The notes: generated by a model from the sequence alone, not told the origin. A stretch of DNA of 64,000 bases from Pseudomonas iridis (GCF_017980685.1 NZ_JACXXO010000002.1:496001-560000), one strand, 5' to 3'; positions 18,147-27,427 are shown, counted from the first letter of the stretch. A program made the numbers and translations.

Positions 18147-20222
18147 ATGACGCGCACTGGAAAAATCTTCAGCTGGACCTTCGCCATCCTCGCACTGCTG
18201 TTGGCCGTACTGGTGCTGATCATCGTGTTCTTCGACTGGAACCGGATCAAACCGCCGCTCAATGCAAAAGTATCGGAAGAACTGCACCGACCGTTTGCCA
18301 TCAACGGCAACCTCGCGGTGATCTGGCAGCGCGAGCCGGAGGAAGGCGGCTGGCGCGCCTGGGTGCCTTGGCCGCATGTGGTCGCCGAGGATTTGAGCCT
18401 GGGCAACCCGGACTGGTCGAAGCAGCCGCAGATGGTCACGCTCAAACGCGTCGAGTTGCGTATTTCGCCGTTGGCCTTGCTGGCGCAACGGGTGGTGATC
18501 CCGCGCATCGACCTGACCGAGCCCAACGCCGAGTTGCAACGCCTGGCTGACGGCCGCGCCAACTGGACGTTCAAGTTCGATCCCAAGGACCCGAATGCCG
18601 AGCCGTCGAACTGGGTCGTTGATATCGGCGCCATCAAGTTCGACAAGGGCCACGTCACGCTTGACGATCAGACCTTGATGACCAGCCTTGATGTGCTGAT
18701 CGATCCTTTGGGCAAGCCGATTCCTTACAGCGATATCGTCGGCGACAAAGCGGCGAAAACCACGCAGGACAAGGTCGGCGCGCCGCAGGATTACGCTTTT
18801 GCATTAAAGGTGAAAGGTCAGTATCACGGCCAGAATCTCAGTGGTCAGGGCAAAATCGGCGGTCTGCTGGCCTTGCAGGACTCGAGCAAACCGTTCCCGC
18901 TGCAGGCCCAGGCGAAAATCGGCGATACCCGCATTGAACTGGCCGGCACCCTGACCGACCCGCTCAACCTCGGCGCCCTCGACCTGCGTTTGAAACTGGC
19001 CGGTGACAGCCTCGGTAACCTCTATCCGCTGACCGGGGTGACCCTGCCGGACACGCCGCCGTACGCCACCGATGGTCATCTCATCGCCAAGTTGCACGAT
19101 GATGCCGGCGCGAAATTCACCTATGAACAATTCAACGGCAAGATCGGCAGCAGCGATATCCACGGCGACCTGACTTACGTTGCCAGTCAGCCTCGGCCCA
19201 AGCTCAGCGGCGCGCTGGTGTCCAACCAACTGCTCTTCGCTGACCTCGGGCCGTTGATCGGTGCCGACTCGAACGACAAGCCAAAAACTGGCAGTGCGCA
19301 GAGCAAGCAACCGGCAGACAAGGTCCTGCCGGTGGACGAATTCAAGACTGACCGCTGGCGCGCGATGGACGCCGATGTCGAGTTCACCGGCAAGCGTATC
19401 GTCCACAGCGAAAAACTGCCGTTCACCGACCTTTATACCCATCTGATACTCAACGACGGCGAACTCGGTCTGGAGCCGCTGCGCTTCGGCGTGGCTGGTG
19501 GCAAACTCGATGCGCAAATTCGTCTGAACGGGCGCACCGAGCCGCTGGAAGGCCGGGCGAAGTTGACGGCGCGTGGGTTCAAACTCAAGGAACTGTTCCC
19601 GACCTTCGAGCCGATGAAAACCAGTTTCGGCGAGCTCAATGGCGACGCCAATGTCAGTGGGCGCGGTAACTCGGTAGCGAAGCTGCTGGGCGGCGCTAAC
19701 GGCAGCTTGAAGATGCTGATCAACGACGGCGCGATCAGTCGCGAACTGATGGAACTGGCAGGTCTCAACGTCGGCAACTACGTGGTCGGCAAAATCTTTG
19801 GCGACAAAGAAGTGAAGATCAACTGCGCGGCGGCGGACTTCGATATCAAGACGGGTTTGGCGTCCACGCGGCTGTTTGTCTTCGATACCGAGAACGCGAT
19901 CATCTATATCGACGGCACGGCGAACATGGCGACCGAGCAACTGGACCTGACGGTGACGCCGGAATCCAAGGGCTGGCGTTTGATCTCGTTGCGTTCGCCG
20001 CTGTATGTACGCGGCAAGTTCATCAAACCCGACGCTGGCGTTAAACCAGTCCCGCTGTTGTTGCGCGGCGCGGGGATGGTGGCGTTGGGAGTGATTGCGG
20101 CGCCGGCGGCAGGGTTGCTGGCATTGGTGGCGCCGAGCGGTGGCGAGCCGAATCAGTGTGCGCCGTTGCTGGAGCAGATGAAGGCCGGTAAGGCACCGGT
20201 GACTGTGAAACCTACAAAATAG
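18147..20222 (+). CDS. AsmA-family membrane-anchored protein
   Basis: This 691-residue protein is of the AsmA family (bacterial bridge-like lipid transport relatives). An N-terminal transmembrane segment (ILALLLAVLVLIIVFF, about residues 11-27) anchors a large periplasmic beta-rich domain. The C-terminal AsmA signature runs through LNGRTEPLEGRAKLTARGFK and FKLKELFPTF, followed by GELNGDANVSGRGNSVAKLL. A second hydrophobic stretch lies near the C-terminus (GAGMVALGVIAAPAAGLLAL). The ATG at 18147 is supported by AGGAG. The likely role in outer-membrane lipid homeostasis is from the family. Confidence 0.88.
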   Translation: MTRTGKIFSWTFAILALLLAVLVLIIVFFDWNRIKPPLNAKVSEELHRPFAINGNLAVIWQREPEEGGWRAWVPWPHVVAEDLSLGNPDWSKQPQMVTLKRVELRISPLALLAQRVVIPRIDLTEPNAELQRLADGRANWTFKFDPKDPNAEPSNWVVDIGAIKFDKGHVTLDDQTLMTSLDVLIDPLGKPIPYSDIVGDKAAKTTQDKVGAPQDYAFALKVKGQYHGQNLSGQGKIGGLLALQDSSKPFPLQAQAKIGDTRIELAGTLTDPLNLGALDLRLKLAGDSLGNLYPLTGVTLPDTPPYATDGHLIAKLHDDAGAKFTYEQFNGKIGSSDIHGDLTYVASQPRPKLSGALVSNQLLFADLGPLIGADSNDKPKTGSAQSKQPADKVLPVDEFKTDRWRAMDADVEFTGKRIVHSEKLPFTDLYTHLILNDGELGLEPLRFGVAGGKLDAQIRLNGRTEPLEGRAKLTARGFKLKELFPTFEPMKTSFGELNGDANVSGRGNSVAKLLGGANGSLKMLINDGAISRELMELAGLNVGNYVVGKIFGDKEVKINCAAADFDIKTGLASTRLFVFDTENAIIYIDGTANMATEQLDLTVTPESKGWRLISLRSPLYVRGKFIKPDAGVKPVPLLLRGAGMVALGVIAAPAAGLLALVAPSGGEPNQCAPLLEQMKAGKAPVTVKPTK

Positions 20223-20242
20223 CGGGTGCCCATACGCGCCTC

Positions 20243-20325
20243 TTCGCGAGCAGGCTCGCTCCCACATTTAACCGCATCCATCTGAAGGAATGCGGTCAAC
20301 TGTGGGAGCGAGCCTGCTCGCGAAA
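20243..20325. repeat. REPIN between convergent genes
   Basis: Inverted REP units of the GCGAGCAGGCTCGC class lie between the AsmA-like gene and the ferritin-like gene, which converge here. The hairpins may serve as a bidirectional transcript end. Confidence 0.9.
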
Positions 20326-20339
20326 GAGATTTTGAAGGT

Positions 20340-20873
20340 TTACAGATCTTTCAGAATGTCGGCCATGTCATCCGCATGCTCTTCTTCCTGCGCGAGGATG
20401 TCTTCGAAGATGCGGCGGGTGGTCGGGTCTTTTTCGCCGATGTACTGAATGATCTCGCGATAGCTATCAATCGCGATCCGCTCGGCCACCAGGTCTTCGT
20501 AGACCATCTCCTTCAAACTGTTGCCGGCCACATATTGCGCGTGGGACATTTTCGACAGCATGTCCGGATTGAACTCCGGTTCGCCGCCCAATTGCACAAT
20601 ACGCTCGGCCAGTCGGTCAGCGTGTTCGCTTTCCTGCTTGGCGTGTTCGAGAAACTCATCGGCGGCGGTGCTGGCCTTCAGACCGCTGGCCATGAAGTAG
20701 TGACGTTTGTAGCGCAAAACGCAGACCAGTTCAGTGGCCAGCGATTCGTTGAGCAAACGCAGCACCTCTTCACGGTTGGCGCTGTAGCTTTCGGTTACGG
20801 CGCCGTTCTCGACGTGTTGGCGCGCACGTTCGCGCAGGGTTTGGACATCAGACAGATGCAGGTCGTTGCTCAT
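20340..20873 (-). CDS. Ferritin-like / bacterioferritin-type protein
   Basis: This 177-residue four-helix ferritin-like protein carries the expected carboxylate ligands. They are the Glu in ESLATELVCVLRYKRHYF, ExxH in HAKQESEHAD, and the second pair in YEDLVAERIAIDSYREII and AQEEEHADDMADIL. It belongs to the family annotated as bacterioferritin or Dps-like in Pseudomonas and should store or detoxify iron. A Met haem ligand typical of true Bfr is not clear, so haem binding is uncertain. AGGAG precedes the ATG. Confidence 0.85.
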   Translation of the reverse strand: MSNDLHLSDVQTLRERARQHVENGAVTESYSANREEVLRLLNESLATELVCVLRYKRHYFMASGLKASTAADEFLEHAKQESEHADRLAERIVQLGGEPEFNPDMLSKMSHAQYVAGNSLKEMVYEDLVAERIAIDSYREIIQYIGEKDPTTRRIFEDILAQEEEHADDMADILKDL

Positions 20874-20964
20874 TTCAGTCTCCTGGAGGCTAATCCGATT
20901 GGCGCCACGCTCTACAGGCGCGATCGCCTACCCAGGTTGTGAGTCATACGCGATGCAAAAAGTT

Positions 20965-21230
20965 TTATGAGATTTGCACGGCTTGCCCTGTGTGCGCTGC
21001 CGAAGGCTGTGACCTTGGCGCCAGCCCGGACAAAAGCGCCTCTTCCTGCAACCACGCGAAAAACGCCCGCACCGACGGATGCCGCTCGCGCCCCGGCACA
21101 CACAGCGCGATGTAGCCGGCACCGTCGACTTGCCCATCGCCTTGAAGTGGCACCAGCAAACCATTGGCGATGCGGTATCGGTGGCCGAGGCGGAGCAGCG
21201 CTTGCTCGAAATCGCGAGGGAGTTCCAGGT
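20965..21230 (-). pseudogene. Remnant of a LysR-family regulator (C-terminal end)
   Basis: The minus-strand frame reads RIANGLLVPLQGDGQVDG and then VPGRERHPSVRAFFAWLQEE, matching the end of the substrate-binding domain of GcvA-like LysR regulators. No helix-turn-helix or first half of the protein exists. Upstream the frame soon meets a stop and the lipase gene occupies the space. No ribosome site or ATG start is present. It is a truncated relic. Confidence 0.65.
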
Positions 21231-21357
21231 GGCCTGATTGTGGCGGGGGTTGCAGGGCTGAAGTAGGCTGGACGCTGCGTTGTCATCATTACAGCGGATG
21301 CTTGGCGGGTGTTTTGCACGCCTTGCATCCACTCACCGACCACAAGGATGTTTGCCC

Positions 21358-22236
21358 ATGTCGACGCGTTATCCATTGGTGCTGGTGCCGGGAATGCTCG
21401 GATTTATCCGGCTGGTGATTTATCCATATTGGTTCGGGATCATCAAGGCGTTGCGCCGTGGTGGTGCAACCGTGATTGCGGTGCAGGTGTCGCCGCTCAA
21501 TTCGACCGAGGTGCGTGGCGAGCAGTTGCTCGCGCGCATCGACGAGATTTTGCGCGAAACCGGGGCGCAGAAGGTCAATCTGTTTGGCCACAGTCAGGGC
21601 TCGTTGACGGCGCGTTACGCTGCAGCGAAACGTCCGGATCTGGTTGCGTCGGTCACGTCGGTGGCCGGGCCCAATCATGGTTCGGAACTGGCCGACTATC
21701 TGCACAAACACTACCCCGCAGACAGTGCCAAGGGTCGTATCCTCGAAGTGCTGCTGCGTGTTGTCGGCTGGCTGATGGCGTTGCTGGATACCGGTTATCA
21801 CGGGCCGAAACTGCCGGTGGATATCCACGCCTCGCATCAATCGCTGACCACTGAAGGCGTGGCGCTGTTCAATCAGCGTTATCCACAGGGCCTGCCTGAA
21901 ACCTGGGGCGGCCACGGGCCGGAAGAGGTCAACGGCGTGCGGTATTACTCGTGGTCAGGGACGTTGCAACCGGGCAAGACGGATCGTGGCGGCAATCTGT
22001 TCGACGGGACCAATCGCAGCTGTCGGTTGTTTGCGAAAACCTTTGTCCGTGAGCCTGGGCAGTGTGACGGGATGGTCGGGCGTTACAGCTCGCATCTGGG
22101 CACGGTGATTGGCGACGACTATCCGCTGGATCACTTCGACATCGTCAACCAGTCGCTGGGGCTGGTGGGCAAGGGCGCGGATCCGGTGCGGCTGTTTGTC
22201 GAGCATGCGGCGCGCCTGAAAGCTGCCGGGCTTTAA
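21358..22236 (+). CDS. Triacylglycerol lipase, alpha/beta hydrolase
   Basis: This 292-residue lipase resembles Pseudomonas family I lipases. The nucleophile elbow is GHSQG (NLFGHSQGSLTARYAA) near residue 80. The N-terminal oxyanion motif LVLVPGMLGF and the C-terminal catalytic His in YPLDHFDIVNQ are present. No signal peptide is seen, so either it is not exported by Sec or it uses a C-terminal type I signal that I cannot confirm. The ATG at 21358 follows CACAAGGATG. No foldase gene is adjacent. Confidence 0.87.
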   Translation: MSTRYPLVLVPGMLGFIRLVIYPYWFGIIKALRRGGATVIAVQVSPLNSTEVRGEQLLARIDEILRETGAQKVNLFGHSQGSLTARYAAAKRPDLVASVTSVAGPNHGSELADYLHKHYPADSAKGRILEVLLRVVGWLMALLDTGYHGPKLPVDIHASHQSLTTEGVALFNQRYPQGLPETWGGHGPEEVNGVRYYSWSGTLQPGKTDRGGNLFDGTNRSCRLFAKTFVREPGQCDGMVGRYSSHLGTVIGDDYPLDHFDIVNQSLGLVGKGADPVRLFVEHAARLKAAGL

Positions 22237-22257
22237 CTCACAACCGAGTCATCGTTC

Positions 22258-22349
22258 ATCGCTGGCAAGCCAGCTCCCACAGTGATTCGGGGTGGTTACA
22301 AAACTTGTGCCTGACGCCGAAAAATGTGGGAGCTGGCTTGCCAGCGATG
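22258..22349. repeat. REPIN between convergent genes
   Basis: GCTGGCAAGCCAGC-class units in inverted pair lie between the ends of the lipase gene and the EamA gene. Confidence 0.88.
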
Positions 22350-22357
22350 AGGCCCGA

Positions 22358-23241
22358 TCAGGCGATACTGGTCTGTCGGCCCAACACCGTCGTCCAGCGC
22401 TCGGAAAGAATCACCCCGCCCAACGTCAGCAAGCCACCCACCAGGTGATACATCGCCAGTTGCTCCTTCAACACCAGCGCGGCAATCAGCGCGGTAATCA
22501 ACGGCAGCAAGTTGAAGAACAACGTCGTCCGGCTCGGCCCCAGGCGCATCACCGCTTGCATCCACGCCAACGGCGCGAGCATCGAGGCCAGCAGGCACGC
22601 ATACAACACCAGCGGAATATTCTGCAGCGTCAGCCCGGTTTTCGGTGAGGCGGCAAACAGCGGAAACAACACCACAATCGCCACCAGCACCTGCAGATAC
22701 AGCAACACGGCGGCAGGCGCAGCTGCCATTTCTTCAGCAAGGTGCTGTAAATCGCATAGGCGAGCGTGGCGATCAGCATCATCGCATCGCCAAGGTTCAC
22801 GCCGTGTTGCAGCAACGCGCCGAGGCTGCCCGACGACACCACCACCAGCACACCGGCGAACGACAGCACCGCCCCCACCAACGCACCGGCAGTCAGGCGC
22901 TGGCCGAGGCTGATGATTGCCATGGCCAGCGACATCAATGGCATCAGCGACAGAATGATGCCCATGTTGGTTGCCGTGGTCAGGGTCGCGGCGAAGTAGG
23001 CGAGGCTTTGATACACCGCCATGCCGAGCACGCCGAGGACGAAAATCTTGCCCAGGTTGGGGCGGATCTGCGGCCAATGCGCGATCACTTGTTTGAGCAT
23101 GAACGGGGTGAACAGCAAACCGGCGAGCAGCCAGCGGTAGAAACCGATCTCGGCCGGGAAGATCGCGCCGACCGCGAGTTTGTTGATCACAGTGTTGCCG
23201 GCCCAGATAAAGATCGCCAGCAGGGGAAAAGCGTATTGCAT
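22358..23241 (-). pseudogene. EamA/DMT-family permease, broken by a frameshift
   Basis: Two overlapping frames together give one complete ten-segment EamA (drug/metabolite transporter) protein of about 294 residues. The N-terminal half begins MQYAFPLLAIFIWAGNTVINK at 23241 and runs to LLKKWQLRLP. The other frame then continues with VLLYLQVLVAIVVLFPLF to the stop at 22358. One base is missing in the GC-rich run near 22706-22713. Inserting it would restore RLPP-VLLYLQ. Both halves are otherwise undamaged, so this is either a very recent mutation or a sequence error. It diverges from the AraC regulator, which may control it. Confidence 0.8.
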
Positions 23242-23337
23242 GCGTTGAAACCAGTACGTTGATGAAACGTGATTATCCCCTGTCTGGATGCAGCCCTATA
23301 CTTCGAACCAGACAACCTGCCACTGAAAGCGGACAGC

Positions 23338-24132
23338 ATGAACAGTAAACACATCGATCTGCTCGATTTCAGCGAACTGCCGTCAGCGGTGTACTTCCGT
23401 TACGCCGATTTCAACGCCCATGAGTTTGCCGCACCGCACCGCCATCCGTGGGGCACTTTGGAATACGCCGCTCATGGGGTGTTGCACATGGACGTCGATG
23501 GCAGTCGTTTCATGTCGCCGCCGCAATACGCAGTGTGGGTGCCGCCGCAGGTCGAACACAGTTTCTACAGTCATCAGCCGGTCAATTACCGGGCGGTATG
23601 TCTCGATCCCAAGGTTTGCGCCGAGCTGCCGGCGCGGGCCTGCACGCTGGCGATCAGCGATATCCTCAAGGCGATCCTCAAGGACTTCGCCGCCCGTGAC
23701 GTAAAGATTCCCGAACGGGAGGCTGATCAGCGTCTGGCTCAGGTGCTGGTCGATCAACTGCAACAGGCGCCAGTGCATGAGTGTTATCTGCCGTATGCAA
23801 GCAGCCCCGGACTGCTGGCGATTCTTGAGACCCTGCAAGCGGAGCCAGGCAACAACCAGCCGCTGGCGCACTGGGCGTTGCAGGTGCATGTCAGCGAGCG
23901 CACGTTGGCGCGGCAGTTTGTTCGAGAACTGGGGATGAGCTTCGGTGAGTGGCGCCAGCGTCTGCGCTATCTCGCGGCCATTGAAGCGCTGGAAACGCCG
24001 CGCAGCGTGCAGGAAATCGCTTTTGATCTCGGCTACAGCAGCGGCTCGGCGTTTATCGCCATGTTCGCGCGGCAGGCCGGCTGCACGCCGGAGCAGTACC
24101 GCCGCAGTCACCTGGAAGGCAGGAAGATGTAA
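23338..24132 (+). CDS. AraC-family transcriptional regulator
   Basis: This 264-residue regulator has an N-terminal cupin (AAPHRHPWGTLEYAAHGVLHM) and a C-terminal pair of helix-turn-helix motifs (VHVSERTLARQFVRELG and IAFDLGYSSGSAFIAMF). These features are typical of the AraC subgroup that controls adjacent efflux genes. I used the ATG at 23338 (MNSKHIDLL). The longer frame has no family similarity. It is transcribed away from the EamA permease gene, with under 100 bp between starts, and is likely its regulator. Confidence 0.88.
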   Translation: MNSKHIDLLDFSELPSAVYFRYADFNAHEFAAPHRHPWGTLEYAAHGVLHMDVDGSRFMSPPQYAVWVPPQVEHSFYSHQPVNYRAVCLDPKVCAELPARACTLAISDILKAILKDFAARDVKIPEREADQRLAQVLVDQLQQAPVHECYLPYASSPGLLAILETLQAEPGNNQPLAHWALQVHVSERTLARQFVRELGMSFGEWRQRLRYLAAIEALETPRSVQEIAFDLGYSSGSAFIAMFARQAGCTPEQYRRSHLEGRKM

Positions 24133-24158
24133 CAGGATTTGGCTACACTCCAGCGAAG

Positions 24159-24178
24159 GCCGCCTCCATCGAGGCGGC
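24159..24178 (+). other. Perfect hairpin just before the psiF-like ribosome site
   Basis: GCCGCCTC and GAGGCGGC form an 8 bp stem with a CATC tetraloop. It ends 4 nt before the AAGGAG of the next gene. Lacking a T-run, it could cap an mRNA end or influence translation of the small protein downstream. Confidence 0.55.
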
Positions 24179-24195
24179 GACAAGGAGAAAACTCC

Positions 24196-24501
24196 ATGAA
24201 GATGTTGCGTGTGCCTTTGTTGATGATTGGTTTGCTCCTGTGCTCCCAGGGTTTCGCCGCCACGGCGCAACAGAACAAAATGACCACCTGCAATGCCGAT
24301 GCGACCGCCAAGAGTCTGAAAGGCGATGAGCGCAAAACCTTCATGAGCACTTGCCTCAAGGCAGCACCAGCGGCCAATGACGCCAAGGCCCTGACCCCGC
24401 AGCAGCAGAAGATGACCACGTGCAACGCCGATGCGAAAACCAAAGCCCTGAGCGGCGATGCGCGCAAGGCATTCATGAGTGAGTGCCTGAAGAAAAAGTG
24501 A
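24196..24501 (+). CDS. PsiF-repeat family small secreted protein
   Basis: This 101-residue protein has a signal peptide (MKMLRVPLLMIGLLLCSQGFA) and two PsiF repeats of about 35 residues. Each carries the pattern KMTTCNADA...K.L.GD.RK.FMS.CLK with two Cys. PsiF is named for phosphate-starvation induction in E. coli, but its function is unknown. AAGGAG precedes the ATG at 24196. The two Cys per repeat probably form disulphides in the periplasm. Confidence 0.88.
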   Translation: MKMLRVPLLMIGLLLCSQGFAATAQQNKMTTCNADATAKSLKGDERKTFMSTCLKAAPAANDAKALTPQQQKMTTCNADAKTKALSGDARKAFMSECLKKK

Positions 24502-24530
24502 TCCTCTGACCTTGTGGTGAGCGTGCCGGC

Positions 24531-24627
24531 CTCATCGCGGGCAAGCCCGCTCCCACAGGGTTTTGGTGGGCTCAGATAATTTGTGTACGACGCAATCACT
24601 GTGGGAGCTGGCTTGCCAGCGATGAGG
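24531..24627. repeat. Chimeric REPIN
   Basis: The left unit is of the CGCGGGCAAGCCCGCTCCC class, while the right unit is of the GAGCTGGCTTGCCAGCGA class. It is the second copy in the window with arms from different REP classes. Confidence 0.85.
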
Positions 24628-24750
24628 CCAGATAGCCCCCTGAGCTTTTGACTCATGGCCCCGATCAGGCTTGCCCCTGCATATCCCTAGTGCTCCCCCT
24701 CGATCGCTGGCAGACTGCCCACCCTTTAACGCCGTTCGTTTTGAGGCTGT

Positions 24751-25764
24751 ATGCCAACGTTTTCTGAGCGTCATGTTGTGTTCTGGGTCAGTTGCATCAT
24801 CATTTTCGGCGGGTTGCTGCTCGTCCTGCCGCTGCGCTTGTTGCCCAGCCTGCTGGCCGGGTTGCTGGTGTTCGAGCTGGTCAACATGCTCACCCCTCAA
24901 TTGCAACGGCTGATCGAAGGCCGCCGCGCCCGTTGGCTGGCGGTGGCACTGCTCGGTACGCTGGTGGTCAGTGCGCTGGCGTTGCTCTTCGCCGGGGCTA
25001 TCAGTTTCCTCCTGCACGAGGCGGAGAATCCCGGCGCCTCTCTGGACAAATTCATGGGCGTGGTCGACCGTGCTCGCGGTCAGTTACCGCCGTTCATCGA
25101 CGCCTATTTGCCGGCCAGCGCCGCTGAATTTCGCGTGGCCATCGGCGCATGGATGAGCAAACACCTGTCCGATCTGCAACTGGTGGGCAAAGACGCGGCG
25201 CACATGTTCGTGACCTTGCTGATCGGCATGGTGCTCGGCGCGATCATCGCCTTGCAGCGCATACCGGACGTGACCAAGCGCAAACCGTTGGCCGCCGCGC
25301 TGTTCGACCGTCTGCACCTGCTGGTACAGGCCTTTCGCAACATTGTTTTCGCGCAGATCAAGATTTCTCTGCTGAACACGTTTTTCACCGGGATTTTCCT
25401 CGCGGTGATCCTGCCGATGTTCGGCGTTCATCTGCCGCTGACCAAAACCCTGATCGTCCTGACCTTCCTGCTCGGCCTCTTACCGGTGATCGGCAACCTG
25501 ATATCGAACACGCTGATCACCATCGTCGGCCTGTCGCTGTCGATCTGGGTGGCGATGGCCGCACTGGGTTATCTGATTTTTATCCACAAGCTCGAATACT
25601 TCCTCAACGCGCGCATTGTCGGCGGGCAGATCAGTGCCAAGTCGTGGGAGTTGCTGCTGGCGATGCTTGTATTCGAGGCCGCATTCGGCCTGCCGGGCGT
25701 GGTGGCGGGGCCGATTTACTATGCGTATCTGAAGAGTGAGTTGAAGCTCGGCGGAATGGTTTAA
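24751..25764 (+). CDS. AI-2E/PerM-family permease
   Basis: This 337-residue inner-membrane protein is of the AI-2E transporter (PerM/YhhT/TqsA) family with about seven to eight hydrophobic segments. The N-terminal hairpin is FWVSCIIIFGGLLLVLPL. The conserved family region LLGLLPVIGNLISNTLITIV lies near residues 245-265. The substrate is unknown, and many family members do not carry AI-2. No strong ribosome site is visible, but the frame begins well with MPTFSERHVVFW. Confidence 0.82.
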   Translation: MPTFSERHVVFWVSCIIIFGGLLLVLPLRLLPSLLAGLLVFELVNMLTPQLQRLIEGRRARWLAVALLGTLVVSALALLFAGAISFLLHEAENPGASLDKFMGVVDRARGQLPPFIDAYLPASAAEFRVAIGAWMSKHLSDLQLVGKDAAHMFVTLLIGMVLGAIIALQRIPDVTKRKPLAAALFDRLHLLVQAFRNIVFAQIKISLLNTFFTGIFLAVILPMFGVHLPLTKTLIVLTFLLGLLPVIGNLISNTLITIVGLSLSIWVAMAALGYLIFIHKLEYFLNARIVGGQISAKSWELLLAMLVFEAAFGLPGVVAGPIYYAYLKSELKLGGMV

Positions 25765-25778
25765 AACGGCAGCTTCGA

Positions 25779-25863
25779 GTTTTCAGCTGCAAGCTGCAAG
25801 TAAGGGCAAAAGCAGATGCGCTTTTGATCCTGCTTGCAGCTTGAGGCTCGCAACTTGCAGCTG
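25779..25863. repeat. Inverted repeat of the AGCTTGCAG class between convergent genes
   Basis: AGCTGCAAGCTGCAAG is mirrored by CTTGCAGCTTG and ACTTGCAGCT across about 60 bp, with an inner AAAAGC/GCGCTTTT dyad. It differs from the REPINs. Its position between two gene ends suggests a bidirectional transcript end. Confidence 0.7.
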
Positions 25864-25866
25864 GCG

Positions 25867-27135
25867 TTAAACGCCATACCGTTTACGGGCTTCAATCGCC
25901 AAACCGCTGCCAATGCTGCCGAAGATATTCCCCTCGACATGTCGCGCATTCGGCAACATCGCCGAAACACTGTTGCGCAGCGCCGGGATGCCGCTGGAAC
26001 CACCGGTGAAGAACACCGTATCCACTTGATCGACGCGCACATTGGCATCGTTCAGCAAATTCGTGACGCTGCCGCGCACTCGCTCCAGCAGCGCGTCGAT
26101 CGCTGATTCAAACAACGCCCGCGTCAGTTCCACGCTCAACCCGGCTTCGATGCGGTCCAGCGGCACATGGCGGCTGTCGGCGTGGGTCAGCTCGATCTTG
26201 GTTTCCTCGACTTCCATCGCCAGCCAGTGCCCGGCGCGTTGTTCGATCAACTTGAACAGACGATCAATGCCGCCCGTGTCTTCGATGTCGTAGCGCATGC
26301 TGCCCAGCGCCAGACTCGATTTTTGCGAGTACACCGAGTTGATCGTGTGCCAGGTCGCCAGGTTCATGTGGTGGCTGGTCGGCATGTAGGCGCCGCTCTT
26401 CATGCGGCTGCCGTAGCCGAACAGCGGCATCAGGCCCTGCAGGCTCAGTTGTTTGTCGAAGTCGGTACCGCCGATGTGCACGCCGCCGGTGGCGAGGATG
26501 TCGTCGTGGCGGTTATCCACACCGCGACGCTCGGGCGACAGGCGGACCAGCGAGAAGTCGGATGTACCACCGCCGATGTCGACGATCAGGACCAGCTCTT
26601 CCTTTTCGATGGTCGACTCGTAGTCGAAGGCCGCAGCGATCGGTTCGTACTGGAACGAGACGTCTTTGAAACCAATCTTTTTCGCCACGTCCACCAACGT
26701 GTCTTCGGCTTCCTGGTCAGCCAGCGGATCGTCATCGACGAAAAACACCGGGCGGCCGAGCACCACTTGCTCGAATTCCCGACCGGCGGCGGTTTCGGCG
26801 CGGCTCTTCAATTGGCCGATGAACAGGCCGAGCAGGTCCTTGAACGGCATCGCCGTGCCGAGGACGCTGGTGTCGTGCTTGATCAGCTTGGAGCCGAGCA
26901 GGCTTTTCAGCGAGCGCATCAGGCGGCCTTCGTAGCCTTCCAGGTACTCGTGCAGCGCCAGGCGACCGTACACCGGGCGGCGCTCCTCGAAGTTGAAGAA
27001 GACCACCGACGGCAGGGTGATCTTGTCGTCTTCCAGCGCGATCATCGTTTCCATGCCGGGGCGCAGCCAGCCGACGGTGGAGTTGGACGTGCCGAAGTCG
27101 ATGCCGCAGGCACGGGCTGGAGAGGCGTCTTTCAT
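25867..27135 (-). CDS. Hsp70-family protein, YegD-like
   Basis: This 422-residue protein is an Hsp70/actin-fold ATPase of the YegD type. It carries phosphate 1 GIDFGTSNSTVG, phosphate 2 IVDIGGGTSDFSL and adenosine FFTGGSSGIPAL motifs. It lacks a full substrate-binding lid domain, ending soon after the nucleotide domain, as YegD does. It lies beside the DnaJ-class cbpA-cbpM pair in divergent orientation, which hints at a shared chaperone role. That link is inference. Confidence 0.9.
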   Translation of the reverse strand: MKDASPARACGIDFGTSNSTVGWLRPGMETMIALEDDKITLPSVVFFNFEERRPVYGRLALHEYLEGYEGRLMRSLKSLLGSKLIKHDTSVLGTAMPFKDLLGLFIGQLKSRAETAAGREFEQVVLGRPVFFVDDDPLADQEAEDTLVDVAKKIGFKDVSFQYEPIAAAFDYESTIEKEELVLIVDIGGGTSDFSLVRLSPERRGVDNRHDDILATGGVHIGGTDFDKQLSLQGLMPLFGYGSRMKSGAYMPTSHHMNLATWHTINSVYSQKSSLALGSMRYDIEDTGGIDRLFKLIEQRAGHWLAMEVEETKIELTHADSRHVPLDRIEAGLSVELTRALFESAIDALLERVRGSVTNLLNDANVRVDQVDTVFFTGGSSGIPALRNSVSAMLPNARHVEGNIFGSIGSGLAIEARKRYGV

Positions 27136-27230
27136 GTCTTTCGGTTCCGGTCAAAAAAACGGCCGCGCAGTGTATGTCAGTGCGCGGCAGATTCGTAGGC
27201 CGGTCATCTGCTATTTGATGACTAATCTTG

Positions 27231-27256
27231 CTTGAAACTCGCAGCTTTGCCCCAAA
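27231..27256 (+). promoter_or_regulatory. Possible sigma-32 heat-shock promoter upstream of cbpA
   Basis: CTTGAAA, 12 nt, then CCCCAAA resembles the sigma-32 consensus CTTGAAA-N11-16-CCCCATNT. It points toward cbpA, whose start is about 165 nt further on. The long leader holds no other evident gene. Confidence 0.4.
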
Positions 27257-27427
27257 CTTGCTGGCATGGGCCGGCAGATACACCGGCGGTCGCAAGAACC
27301 GCCGTCCACTGCCGATAAACTTCTGCAGCGCCACCCGGTCACAAACTTGAGATCGGTCAACCCGGCACGCGCGAATCGGCGCATGCTGGCATGGGCGCGA
27401 AATCGATAACGGATGGTGATTCCTTCA

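Noticed and set aside
20965..21230. Functional LysR regulator before the lipase
   Set aside because: Only the end of the effector domain is present. No DNA-binding domain fits into the space available.
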